Assembly: GCA_027067855.1 (NCBI GenBank)
Contig: JAMOUX010000036.1
Span: 1 to 64,000, forward strand
Direction: 5' to 3'
DNA length: 64,000 nt
From: Candidatus Fermentibacteraceae bacterium
GTDB taxonomy: Bacteria > Fermentibacterota > Fermentibacteria > Fermentibacterales > JCC-6
Made by a program: the position numbers and the translations under genes. This document shows, one piece after another, positions 19,853-28,161 of this stretch. Numbering within the stretch: position 1 is the first letter of the stretch; the number at the start of each line of letters is the position of its first letter. A model generated the notes under the pieces. The model saw only the letters and a list, made by a program, of their open reading frames with translations, did no database searches and had not been told where the DNA came from.

Positions 19853-20362
19853 ATGGAGTCCAGTACCAGAGAACGACTCGAGGAGAAAATCAGGGCCAAC
19901 CCGGACGACATCGACTCCCGGCTCGGCCTGGCGGACATAATCCGGGAAGACCGGAGTCCCGGTGAAGCCCTGGAAATGTACGACGGCGTTCTGAAGCTCG
20001 ACCCGGACAACGCCCTGGCGTACCTGGGAAAAGGATTGTGCTATGCCATGTCTCTCCTGGAAAACATACCCACCAGGGAACTCTGGGAAAGAGAGCTGGA
20101 CGAACAGGATATGATAGACAACGCAGTGGAGAACCTGGAGCAGGCTGCGGAGCTGGACCCGGAGCTGACCGAGGCATATAACGCTATGGGCAGGCTATTC
20201 TCCATTACCGGCCAGGAGGAGGAGGCCGTGGAGATGTTCAAGCAGTCGCTGCTGGTGGACCCTTCCCAACTGGACGTACTGGAAGACCTTCAGGAAATAA
20301 CCGGAAAACCCGTCTGGGAAATACTTGACAAGGAAACCTGGATGGGTGAGGACGACGACTGA
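19853..20362 (+). CDS. Tetratricopeptide repeat protein, 169 aa
   Basis: This small soluble protein is made of three to four TPR units: the first near DSRLGLADIIREDRSPGEAL, then DPDNALAYLGKGLCYAM, DPELTEAYNAMGRLFSITGQ and DPSQLDVLEDLQEITGK. It has no signal peptide and is acidic at the C-terminus. ATG 19853 follows GGAGG at a slightly long 11 bases. The frame is open far upstream into the recG antisense, which is discarded because the ribosome site and promoter lie just before 19853. It converges on panE with a 3-base gap. TPRs bind partner proteins; the partner is unknown. Confidence 0.88.
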   Translation: MESSTRERLEEKIRANPDDIDSRLGLADIIREDRSPGEALEMYDGVLKLDPDNALAYLGKGLCYAMSLLENIPTRELWERELDEQDMIDNAVENLEQAAELDPELTEAYNAMGRLFSITGQEEEAVEMFKQSLLVDPSQLDVLEDLQEITGKPVWEILDKETWMGEDDD

Positions 20363-20365
20363 GAC

Positions 20366-21220
20366 CTAGCCTCGCGAAACAGCCCTTACCAGGTCGGAAA
20401 CGAACGACGCAAGGGAACGGCGGCCTCCCGAGAGAGCGTCCGCCGACCCGGTGAGGAAGTCTATCTCGGTGGGGCGGCCGGCCTTGATGTCCTGGAGCAT
20501 GCTGCACTCGTTAGCCGACGACGCGAGCAGTTCCTTCAACATGGCATCCGCCATGAAACGAGCCTCTTCCCGGAATTTTCCGGGAACCGCCCGGACCAGT
20601 TCGCGGAAAAGGGACTCCACGCAATCCTCCAGCCCGGCCGACAGCAACTCGTCGTTCCTGAGCCCGGTCAGCGCTCCCAGGGGATTGATCACGCCGTTCA
20701 CGATCCACTTGGCCCACCTGGCGGGTTCGATGGAATCCACGGGATGCACGGGAATCCGCGAAATTCCGAAAAGTTTTTCAGCCGCACCCCCGGATTCCGC
20801 CAGTAACGCTCCTCCCACCGTGTGAACCACGAATGGACCGTTCTTTCTGAAACCGGCAGTGAGAACGGCCGTTTCCATCATGTCCTCCCTGCCTTTCCAG
20901 AACCTTTCCAGGCCCATGCCGTTGCAAACGCACACGCAAGGGCCCCGGGACGAATCCAGGACGGCATCGATCACTTCCCCAAGATGATACGCCTTCACCG
21001 CCAGTATGCACGGGCCTCCCCGGAAAACGTCGCCGTCTTCCGCCTTTTCCACGGTGACCTTCCCCGGAAAAGCTCCGGCGGCCTCCAGGACGATCCGGCC
21101 CCTGCCGCTCCCGGGCGGCCCTACCAGAAGCAAGCCGCCCGGGTAACGGGAAAAGGCGACGGCAAGCCCGCAACCAACGGCGCCGTCGCCCCAGATGACC
21201 AGTTTTCCGTCGGTCTCCAC
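20366..21220 (-). CDS. panE: 2-dehydropantoate 2-reductase (ketopantoate reductase)
   Basis: The enzyme makes pantoate from ketopantoate with NADPH, for pantothenate and CoA synthesis. The 284-residue protein starts with a dinucleotide-binding loop (IWGDGAVGCGLA) and has the family's catalytic lysine region KWIVNGVINPLGALTG. The C-terminal ApbA_C domain carries SSANECSMLQDIKAGRPTEI, including the conserved Asn, Ser and Asp/Glu. GTG 21220 starts the frame 10 bases after the YtxH-like gene; its ribosome site is poor, so expression may rely on coupling. The PanE/ApbA superfamily also includes related reductases, so substrate is inferred. Confidence 0.88.
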   Translation of the reverse strand: METDGKLVIWGDGAVGCGLAVAFSRYPGGLLLVGPPGSGRGRIVLEAAGAFPGKVTVEKAEDGDVFRGGPCILAVKAYHLGEVIDAVLDSSRGPCVCVCNGMGLERFWKGREDMMETAVLTAGFRKNGPFVVHTVGGALLAESGGAAEKLFGISRIPVHPVDSIEPARWAKWIVNGVINPLGALTGLRNDELLSAGLEDCVESLFRELVRAVPGKFREEARFMADAMLKELLASSANECSMLQDIKAGRPTEIDFLTGSADALSGGRRSLASFVSDLVRAVSRG

Positions 21221-21230
21221 TTTACCCGAT

Positions 21231-21656
21231 TTACTCGTCGTCCTTTACCCGGACCTTCCCGGTTTTCACGGTTTTTCCGCTTCCGCCGGCAGGTTTGCTT
21301 TCCCCTTTCGCGGGAATCTTCTCTTTGAGTACCTGGAATTTCTCTTTACCCGCGTCCGCGAACTTCTCCAGTTTCTCCCGGCTTTCCTCCAGCAACCTGA
21401 CCACTTCATCCAGCTTCCCGCGGCCGGTCTCACCCGCTTCTTTCATCAACCTGTCGCTGTCGGCCAGCAACTTTTCAGCCTTGACCTTGAGATCCTGGTA
21501 GAGGTCCTCTCCCTTGTCATAGAACTCGCTGGATTTCCCGTATACCTTTTTCCTGGTCTCCTCGCCCTTGTCCGGCGCGTAGAGAATGGCGAGAATACCG
21601 CCGACCAGCCCTCCGGCAAGGAAGGCCCAGAATCCGCTCTTCCCCTCGTCAGCCAT
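21231..21656 (-). CDS. YtxH-like membrane-anchored protein
   Basis: The 141-residue protein has one N-terminal membrane helix (FWAFLAGGLVGGILAILYAP) directly followed by DKGEETRKKV, the hallmark of YtxH-domain proteins ('GLLFAPKSGKETR'-like). A long amphipathic, lysine/glutamate-rich coiled coil follows to about 110, then a basic Gly/Lys tail. ATG 21656 has an excellent AAGGAGG site. It lies 15 bases after secA, in an operon with panE. The biochemical role of YtxH proteins is not known; a stress-related membrane role is often suggested. Confidence 0.88.
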   Translation of the reverse strand: MADEGKSGFWAFLAGGLVGGILAILYAPDKGEETRKKVYGKSSEFYDKGEDLYQDLKVKAEKLLADSDRLMKEAGETGRGKLDEVVRLLEESREKLEKFADAGKEKFQVLKEKIPAKGESKPAGGSGKTVKTGKVRVKDDE

Positions 21657-21671
21657 TCCATCGACCTCCTT

Positions 21672-24600
21672 TCATCTTCCGCAACATTTCTTGTACTTCC
21701 TGCCGCTGCCGCACGGGCAGGGATCGTTCCTTCCCACTTTGGGCTCGCCCCTGGTCACGGTGGCGCGATCCCGACCCCCGGAACCGCTTCCCGCCGGGGA
21801 TGAAGAGCCCGTTCCGGCCGGATCCGGACGAAAGGCCCTTCCCTGCACCGCACCGCTCCGGGGCATGTCTCCGGCTACGTTCCTGGGCCAAAGGGAAAGC
21901 ACCTGCCTCACCACCATCCTGTCTATCCTGTCCAGAAGTTCCTCGAAAAGTTCGAAAGCCTCTTTCTTGAATTCCACCAGCGGATCTCTTTGGGCGTAGG
22001 CCCGGAGGCTTATCCCCGACTTGAGGTGATCTATCCCGTAAAGGTGTTCCCTCCACATGGAATCTATCGCTACCAGCACCGCCCTCTTCTCCAGTTGCGC
22101 CGAGAGTTCCGGCCCGATCCTCTCCTTCTTCTTCGCGTAGTAATCCAGGACGATCTTCACTCCCCCGGACCGCACCTTCTCCACCGTGGTCCCCGGAACG
22201 GCGAGGGAAGCCAGATCGAACCTGGTTCCGGACAGCTCTCCGATAAGAATCGCGGCCCTGTCCAGGTTCCATTCCTCCATCTCCGTGTCGTCGGGAACGG
22301 TTTGCCTGAAGATATCCTCAGCCACGGCGGAAACCATGTCCAGGACTTCCTCTTCCAGGCCTTCCCCGGTGAGGGCCTGCTTCCTCCTGGCGTAGATCAC
22401 TTCTCTCTGCTTGTTCACCACGTCGTCGTATTCCAGCAGGTGTTTCCTGATGCCGAAGTTGTATTCTTCCACCCTCTTCTGGGCTTTCTCGATGGCTTTC
22501 GTAAGCAGGGAATGCTCCACGGGTTCACCTTCGCCGCCGCTGCTCTTCTTCATGAAATCGATGAGCTTCTCCGAGGCGAACAACCTGAACAGATCGTCCT
22601 CCAGGGAAAGGTAGAACCTGCTGGCCCCGGGGTCACCCTGCCGGCCGCTCCGACCCCGGAGCTGCCTGTCAATACGCCTGGATTCGTGGCGTTCGGTGCC
22701 TATAACGAACAGACCTCCCGGCACTTTCTCCCCACGTTCATCCAGTAATTCCTTCACCTCCGGGGCAAGCTTGATGTCCGTTCCCCTTCCCGCCATGTTG
22801 GTGGCGATGGTCACGGCTCCGCGCTGCCCGGCCCTGGATATTATTTCCGCTTCCTTCCGATGGTGTTTCGCGTTCAGGACACTGTGAGGTATCTTTCTTG
22901 CTTTCAATAACTTAGATAATAATTCCGAAACTTCGACGGAAACGGTGCCCACGAGTATCGGCTGACCCATGGAATGAAGCCGCCGTATCTCGTTTATTAT
23001 GGCGTTGTACTTTTCCCGGCGGGTCTTGTAAACCTGGTCGTCGTAATCCTTCCTTATCACCGGCACGTTCGTGGGAATCACCACCACGTCCAATCCGTAG
23101 ATGCTCTCGAACTCGTCGGCCTCCGTCTCGGCGGTTCCGGTCATCCCGGCCAGTTTGTCATACATGCGGAAGTAGTTCTGAATCGTTATGGTGGCCAAAG
23201 TCTGGGTTTCGGACCTTATCTCAACGCCTTCCTTGGCTTCCAGGGCCTCGTGAAGCCCGTCGCTGAAACGCCTTCCGGGCATGAGCCTGCCGGTGAACTG
23301 GTCCACTATAACCACGCGCCCGTCCTGGACGACGTATTCCACGTCCTTCTCGTAAAGCTGGAACGCCCGGAGCAACTGGTCTATGTTGTGAAGGGCCTCA
23401 GCCTTCCGGGAATGCTCGTGATACGCCTTTCTTTTCAGCTCCAGCTTCTCTTCTCCGGGAACGTCCATCACCTCTATCGCCGCTATTTCCTCCCCGATGT
23501 CGGTCAGAAGGAAAAAATCCGGATCTCCCGGAGACAGCAGTTTTCGGCCTTCCTCGGAGAGGGATACGGATTTCTCTTTTTCGTCCAGGGCGAAAAGCAA
23601 TCCCTCTTCCAACTCGTGAAGCTTCTTCTCACGAAGGAACACCCCCTCCATCCTCTGCACCGCCTGCAACCTGTCGGGATCCTGCAGCGCCTTGAGCAGC
23701 TTCCTTTGTTTAGGGGCGCCTTTCCTCGCCTTGAGGTAGAGTTCCGCCGCCTCTTCGCGCCGGCCCTCGTTCCACAGCCGGTCCGCCTCGGCGACTATTC
23801 CGTTCACGATGAGAGACTGCTTCCTGACCAATCCGGCCACGGCGTCCCTGTATTCCTTGTACCTGTTGGTCGACCTGGGAACCGGTCCGCTGATGATCAG
23901 CGGGGTCCTGGCTTCGTCGATGAGTACGCTGTCCACCTCGTCCACTATAACGTAATGGTGCCCCCTCTGGACGATCCCCTCGGGGCTTACGGCCATATTA
24001 TCCCTGAGATAATCGAAACCAAACTGGTTGTTAGTACCGTAGGTAACGTCGCAACAATACTGCTCGGCCCTCTCCCCGGGGGACATTTCCATCTGGATGC
24101 AACCTATGCTGAGACCCAGATACTCGTATACGCCACCCATCCATTGAGCGTCACGCTTCGCCAGGTAATCGTTCACGGTGACCAGATGGGCCCCACGACC
24201 CGGCGGCTCGCCGTCTATGGGAGAGAAATCCCATTTCTCGGGATCCTCTCCGAACTTCCCACGGGCCAGTTCAACCCATTTTTCGCTGAGTTCCAGGGCA
24301 TTCAGGTACATCGGCATTACAGCGACCAGGGTCTTGCCCTCCCCGGTGGCCATTTCGGCTATCTTGCCCTGGTGCAGGACCACGGCTCCCATGATCTGTA
24401 CATCGAAGGGCACCATGTTCCACTCCTGCAGGTTGTCCGCCACCTTCCAGCTTCTGCCCGACAGGCGCCTGCAGGCTTCCTTCACCACGGCGAAGGCTTC
24501 GCACATCATGTCGTCGGCGGTCTCACCCTTGGCAAGCCTCACCCTGAACTTCCTGGTCATGTCCCTGAACTCATCCTCCGGCATGTCCTTCAACGTCTCG

Positions 24601-24695
24601 AAGTACTTGTTGACTTTTTCGACGTAAGGGCGGAGTTCGCCGACCTTTTTGGCCTGCCTGTCACCCAAGATCGATTTGACCAGCTTTTTCAGCAA
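21672..24695 (-). CDS. secA: Preprotein translocase ATPase SecA
   Basis: SecA drives Sec-dependent protein export through SecYEG. The 1007-residue protein has Walker A (ATGEGKTLV), the DEAD motif region (YVIVDEVDSVLIDEARTPLI), the preprotein-crosslinking domain, helicase motif VI (DRQLRGRSGRQGDPG) and the C-terminal zinc/SecB-binding motif (NDPCPCGSGRKYKKCCG). A charged insertion of about 120 residues after the DEAD region (GRREEAAELYLKARK and following) resembles long SecAs of the FCB group. The start is TTG 24695, 8 bases after GGGGAGG; no ATG/GTG fits. The many exported proteins nearby depend on it. Confidence 0.96.
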   Translation of the reverse strand: MLKKLVKSILGDRQAKKVGELRPYVEKVNKYFETLKDMPEDEFRDMTRKFRVRLAKGETADDMMCEAFAVVKEACRRLSGRSWKVADNLQEWNMVPFDVQIMGAVVLHQGKIAEMATGEGKTLVAVMPMYLNALELSEKWVELARGKFGEDPEKWDFSPIDGEPPGRGAHLVTVNDYLAKRDAQWMGGVYEYLGLSIGCIQMEMSPGERAEQYCCDVTYGTNNQFGFDYLRDNMAVSPEGIVQRGHHYVIVDEVDSVLIDEARTPLIISGPVPRSTNRYKEYRDAVAGLVRKQSLIVNGIVAEADRLWNEGRREEAAELYLKARKGAPKQRKLLKALQDPDRLQAVQRMEGVFLREKKLHELEEGLLFALDEKEKSVSLSEEGRKLLSPGDPDFFLLTDIGEEIAAIEVMDVPGEEKLELKRKAYHEHSRKAEALHNIDQLLRAFQLYEKDVEYVVQDGRVVIVDQFTGRLMPGRRFSDGLHEALEAKEGVEIRSETQTLATITIQNYFRMYDKLAGMTGTAETEADEFESIYGLDVVVIPTNVPVIRKDYDDQVYKTRREKYNAIINEIRRLHSMGQPILVGTVSVEVSELLSKLLKARKIPHSVLNAKHHRKEAEIISRAGQRGAVTIATNMAGRGTDIKLAPEVKELLDERGEKVPGGLFVIGTERHESRRIDRQLRGRSGRQGDPGASRFYLSLEDDLFRLFASEKLIDFMKKSSGGEGEPVEHSLLTKAIEKAQKRVEEYNFGIRKHLLEYDDVVNKQREVIYARRKQALTGEGLEEEVLDMVSAVAEDIFRQTVPDDTEMEEWNLDRAAILIGELSGTRFDLASLAVPGTTVEKVRSGGVKIVLDYYAKKKERIGPELSAQLEKRAVLVAIDSMWREHLYGIDHLKSGISLRAYAQRDPLVEFKKEAFELFEELLDRIDRMVVRQVLSLWPRNVAGDMPRSGAVQGRAFRPDPAGTGSSSPAGSGSGGRDRATVTRGEPKVGRNDPCPCGSGRKYKKCCGR

Positions 24696-24744
24696 GGCGG
24701 AATCCTCCCCTGATTTTGTGGTTAAGGAACAGAAGGAACAGGAT

Positions 24745-24750
24745 ACTATA
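24745..24750 (-). promoter_or_regulatory. Possible -10 box of a secA promoter
   Basis: TATAGT (5 of 6) lies 50 bases before the TTG start, with TG four bases upstream but no recognisable -35. The rest of the 189-base gap between secA and the TPR gene at 24885 (24696-24884) shows nothing else I can name. Confidence 0.35.
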
Positions 24751-24884
24751 AGCAACCGGTGGGGCGGGAGGGATTCGTGCCGGGATATGCCGCCCTGTCG
24801 GTGACATCCTTGGTTCCATCGCCGGCTCCCGGCCAGGGCGGCCTTCCCGCGCACCGGGATACCGCCAACAAGGCCAGGAGGATG

Positions 24885-25823
24885 CTAACGACCGCCAGCA
24901 GCCCTGTTTTCGAGTTCACGAATCAGCTTCGACACGGAATCGGCCTTCCGCACGAAAAGTTCCGAGGAATCTCCCAGTTCCGGGATCATGTCCATCCTCT
25001 CGGCACAAAGCACCGTATTCCCCTCTCGCAGAGCCTCCAACCCGTACCCGAACAGCGCCCATCCCAGGTTCCTGCGTGACTCCGGGCAATCCCTCAATTC
25101 CAGTGCCCTGGAAAAAGCCCAAACCCTTCTGCGGGTATCATTCTCCGCCTTCGCCAATCCGGCCATGGCCCGCCAGTACGAGTAACCGGTATATCCCCGA
25201 AGCCTCAGGCGCCGGAGCAACTCTCCCGCTTCCTCGACACAGCCCGAATCGGCCAGCATTCCCGCCAGGAGGCACCGGTAGAACGAATCGTCCGGCCGTA
25301 AGGCCACGGCCCTCCGGGCCATCGACACGGCTGCGCCCGGATCACCTTCGTTCCTGTACAGTATGGCCAACCACGCGGAAGCATCGGCCGCCGCGGAATC
25401 ATCTCCACGCGACGACGTGGAGAGCAGGTAGTTCCACGAATCCCCGTGAACCGGGCCGGTTATCCTCTCGCAGTCGGCCAGGTAATACCTGCAGACCCCT
25501 CCTCCCCTGACGTACACTTCTTCGGCAAGAGCTTCCCGGTACAGGCCGAGATCCCTGAGCGCTCTGAGATACTCCGCGAGAAATCTCTCCGAGGATGGCT
25601 TCATGGTCCAAGCGGCCCTGGCGGGACCCAGCGCTTCTCCGGGCATTTCCATCCTGTTCGCGGTCCACGCCGTTGCGTAGAGCAGCCATGGATCCGAGGG
25701 GGTTTCTTCCACTTCCCGGAGAAGAACCGGGAGCGCCGCCGGAAGATTGCCGGAACGCCTCAGGGAATCCCCGGTCGAAAAAGCGCCTGCCGTCAGTACC
25801 AGTATTGCAAGAATGGGATGCAG
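24885..25823 (-). CDS. Exported TPR-like protein with apparent CTG start
   Basis: From the GTG at 25712 the protein lacks a proper N-terminus. Reading the same frame upstream gives a convincing signal peptide (HPILAILVLTAGAFS) that starts right after the in-frame TGA of the upstream gene at 25829-25827. The only start candidates there are CTG 25823 (9 bases after GGAAGG) or ATT/ATA codons, so I propose CTG. The 312-residue product is alpha-helical with TPR-like repeats (ADASAWLAILYRNEGDPGAA, RPDDSFYRCLLAGMLADSG, SRRNLGWALFGYGLEALREG). It is translationally linked to the small envelope protein before it. Confidence 0.75.
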   Translation of the reverse strand: MHPILAILVLTAGAFSTGDSLRRSGNLPAALPVLLREVEETPSDPWLLYATAWTANRMEMPGEALGPARAAWTMKPSSERFLAEYLRALRDLGLYREALAEEVYVRGGGVCRYYLADCERITGPVHGDSWNYLLSTSSRGDDSAAADASAWLAILYRNEGDPGAAVSMARRAVALRPDDSFYRCLLAGMLADSGCVEEAGELLRRLRLRGYTGYSYWRAMAGLAKAENDTRRRVWAFSRALELRDCPESRRNLGWALFGYGLEALREGNTVLCAERMDMIPELGDSSELFVRKADSVSKLIRELENRAAGGR

Positions 25824-25826
25824 CTG

Positions 25827-26213
25827 TCAGAACCTTCCCACGAACGAAGAATCGGGCATCGAACCGTCAAAATGCAACTGCAGGGTGAAATCGTCGGAGG
25901 GTTTCCACCTCAGGTCCACTCCGCCCAGGATCCTGCCGGAAGAGAAACCCCGGAAGTCGTAGAGCCTGGAATACCCCAGGTCCAGGGACATCGTCCAGTC
26001 CTCGTGCAACGGGAAGGTCATTCTGCCCACGGAAGTTCCCCGAGCCAGGGTCCGCCCGCCGCCGGTTGCCATGCTGAGACCGGCATAACCGGAAAAAACA
26101 GGAGTCATCCGGCTGCCCGCCGGCTCCACGAGCGAGAAAGAAGAAGGTTCCAGGCCCGCAGCCCGGACCTGCATGGTAACCAGAAGCAGTACGACCGCCG
26201 CAAGTACTTTCAT
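25827..26213 (-). CDS. Small exported beta-rich protein, probable outer-membrane-like
   Basis: The 128-residue protein has a signal peptide (MKVLAAVVLLLVTMQVRAAG). The mature part is made of alternating amphipathic beta strands (TFPLHEDWTMSLDLGYSRLY, GRILGGVDLRWKPSDDFTLQ). It ends in phenylalanine (SSFVGRF), as many outer-membrane beta-barrels do. It is too short for a large barrel, and no family is recognised. It is first in an operon with the TPR protein at 24885. ATG 26213 has GGAG nine bases upstream. Confidence 0.75.
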   Translation of the reverse strand: MKVLAAVVLLLVTMQVRAAGLEPSSFSLVEPAGSRMTPVFSGYAGLSMATGGGRTLARGTSVGRMTFPLHEDWTMSLDLGYSRLYDFRGFSSGRILGGVDLRWKPSDDFTLQLHFDGSMPDSSFVGRF

Positions 26214-26258
26214 TGCATCATACTCCAGGGTTCTTGGCCTATCCGTTCATTGTTGACA

Positions 26259-26287
26259 TACATATACTATCCCAATCACGGGGTCAA
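26259..26287 (-). promoter_or_regulatory. Promoter for the small envelope protein at 26213
   Basis: TTGACC (26287-26282), a 17-base spacer and TATGTA (26264-26259) lie on the minus strand. A 15-base spacer would give TATATG instead. The leader is about 40 bases. Confidence 0.55.
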
Positions 26288-26376
26288 TGTTCCGGAAGGT
26301 TTCGGAGGCATAAAAAATCTCGTGCCCGGAAAACATGGTCTTCATAAAGGAACCCGGCGGCGGCCATGCCGTTAGA

Positions 26377-26399
26377 CCCGGTAAGATATCCTCACCGGG
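26377..26399 (-). terminator. Hairpin after the YbhN-like gene
   Basis: Seven bases after the stop at 26406, a 9-base-pair stem (CCCGGTGAG / CTTACCGGG, one G-U pair) closes a 5-base loop. No run of U follows, so it may be a factor-dependent end or an RNA-stabilising 3' hairpin. The remaining bases to 26290 show nothing recognisable. Confidence 0.45.
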
Positions 26400-26405
26400 C
26401 GATCG

Positions 26406-27353
26406 TCACTTCACGACGGACCCGTCCCGGACTTCCCCTTTTCTGACGAACGCGAAGACCACGGCTCCCAGGGCCACCGCGAACCACAGGGTGGCAAATC
26501 TCATCAGCAGCGTGACCGCCGTGGCGTCCGGTCCGGACATGTAGCTCCCCAGAATCGCTCCTATCGTCACTTCCGTGAGACCGAGCCCCCCGGGTATCAT
26601 GGAAACGGCTCCCGCGATGGTTCCGGAAGAATGCGCCAGCAAAGCCGCTCCCACGGGCAACCCGGGTTCCACTCCCAGGGAAACGGACACCAGGCACAGG
26701 ATCATGGCCTCGGTTCCCCACGCAAGGACTCCCAGGGGCACCGACACCGCGAGACTGGAAATATCCAGGAGTCCCGAACAGTGAACGCGGAAATTCTCCA
26801 GGCCGTCCCTGCGGGAACGAAAGAAACGGATCTTCAACAGTATTCTCTCCAGCAGGCGGAACGCCGGCTCCCACGCCAGGAAAACAATGATGATCGCGGT
26901 CATCCCGCCACCCGCCACAACCGCCGCAAAAGCACTGCGATGCCCGGTCATGACAAGACCCGCGAGCGCTATGATCATCATGCTGAGCAGGTCCGTCACC
27001 CTTTCCATAACCACCACCGGAGAGGTTCTCGATACCGGTATCCCCCTCCTGCGCTTGAGCATGTAGCATTTGAGCAATTCGCCCAGCTTGCCCGGAGACA
27101 CCGTCATCGAAAACCCAGCGAGGAAAATCCCCAGGCTCTCCCGGACCGGCACTCTTACGCCCACTCTTTCCAGGAAATACCACCACTTAAGGAATCTGAA
27201 GAAATAGCTGACCAGGGACAGACCCAGGAAAAGGGGCACCATGGCGGTTTTCATCGAGGAGACGGCCTCCCCCACGGATCCGGCGTCGGAGAATAAGAGC
27301 ATGGCCGTGTAAATCACCACGGCCAGAGCCGGCACCCAAGCGGTCTTCTTCAA
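26406..27353 (-). CDS. YbhN/LPG-synthase-type (UPF0104) membrane protein
   Basis: The 315-residue integral membrane protein has about eight helices (for example VPLFLGLSLVSYFFRFLKWW, IGIFLAGFSMTVSPGKLGEL). It has the family hallmarks SPGKLGELLKCYML near residue 90 and MIPGGLGLTEVTI near 255. These belong to the membrane region of lysylphosphatidylglycerol synthases and to stand-alone YbhN-like flippase-fold proteins. The catalytic aminoacyl-transfer domain is absent, so it is not a full MprF. The start is TTG 27353, 1 base after the TPR gene. A role in moving or modifying a lipid is inferred from family. Confidence 0.9.
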   Translation of the reverse strand: MKKTAWVPALAVVIYTAMLLFSDAGSVGEAVSSMKTAMVPLFLGLSLVSYFFRFLKWWYFLERVGVRVPVRESLGIFLAGFSMTVSPGKLGELLKCYMLKRRRGIPVSRTSPVVVMERVTDLLSMMIIALAGLVMTGHRSAFAAVVAGGGMTAIIIVFLAWEPAFRLLERILLKIRFFRSRRDGLENFRVHCSGLLDISSLAVSVPLGVLAWGTEAMILCLVSVSLGVEPGLPVGAALLAHSSGTIAGAVSMIPGGLGLTEVTIGAILGSYMSGPDATAVTLLMRFATLWFAVALGAVVFAFVRKGEVRDGSVVK

Positions 27354-27354
27354 G

Positions 27355-28161
27355 TTAACGGTCGTTTCCGTGTTCTTTTACGCCCGCGACCATCTTCTCC
27401 AGGGTACTGACCAGTTCCTCCGTTCCCGGAAGATTCCTCACGAGCTTCAGCGCCTTGGAGGCCAGCTTGGAGGCTTCCTCCCCGTCGCCCTGCATGGCGC
27501 ATGCCCTGGATGCCAGAGCGAGGACATTGGCCCTGCTCACGTTCAGCAGGGAGGAGCCGGAGGGAATGAGTTCGTAAGCGGTCATTGCATGAACCCTGGC
27601 GTCCACCGGCCGTTTCAGCTTCATGTAGAGCATCGCCAGGTTGGCGTGAATCCCGCTGCGGCCGGCTCCCTCTCTGAGTTCCATGGCTTCAAACAGGAGT
27701 TTCTCAGCTTCGTCCAGCCGCTGCCCGGTTTCAATGAGCATGCCGGCTATGTTGACGTTCATGGTGGGTTTCAGGGATTCGTCCAGATCCATGGCTTTCC
27801 TGTAGTACACCTCGGACTCGGCGTACTCTTTCCTTCCACCGGCCACATATCCCATTTGGGCCAGGGCCAAGGCGGTCTCGCCCCCTCTTTTCATCGCCCC
27901 GAGTATTATCTTTTCCGCATCGTCGAATCTTCCGGCCTTCATGTAAAAATAAACCAGCGCATTGGTAACCGGGTCGCCGAGGTCTCCGGGATTGATGTTG
28001 CGCCGGAGGTACCTGAGCATATCGTCGGTCCTGCCGGCGGCGGCCATCGCGGCAGCCTTTCTGAGCTGCAGCTGTTTCCACGTCCTGGAACCCAGGAAGC
28101 GCCATGCAAGAAAACCGAATACCAACACCAGGAAAACCGCCGTCGTGAACCAGTGACTCAC
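27355..28161 (-). CDS. Membrane-anchored TPR protein, 268 aa
   Basis: One N-terminal membrane helix (WFTTAVFLVLVFGFLAWRFL) is followed by TPR units (VTNALVYFYMKAGRFDDAEK, ALALAQMGYVAGGRKEYAES, HANLAMLYMKLKRPVDARVH). GTG 28161 overlaps the PBP stop as GTGA. The topology without a cleavage site suggests an anchored adaptor. Coupling to the class A penicillin-binding protein suggests a role in wall synthesis, but that is inference. Confidence 0.88.
   Translation of the reverse strand: MSHWFTTAVFLVLVFGFLAWRFLGSRTWKQLQLRKAAAMAAAGRTDDMLRYLRRNINPGDLGDPVTNALVYFYMKAGRFDDAEKIILGAMKRGGETALALAQMGYVAGGRKEYAESEVYYRKAMDLDESLKPTMNVNIAGMLIETGQRLDEAEKLLFEAMELREGAGRSGIHANLAMLYMKLKRPVDARVHAMTAYELIPSGSSLLNVSRANVLALASRACAMQGDGEEASKLASKALKLVRNLPGTEELVSTLEKMVAGVKEHGNDR

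Noticed and set aside
25827-25829. In-frame TGA as a recoded codon (readthrough or selenocysteine)
   Set aside because: TGA is the normal stop throughout the window, there is no visible SECIS-like hairpin, and a new signal peptide begins right after it. A new start is simpler.
26253-26258. Plus-strand TTGACA near 26254 as a promoter
   Set aside because: No -10 box lies at a usable distance and no plus-strand gene follows.
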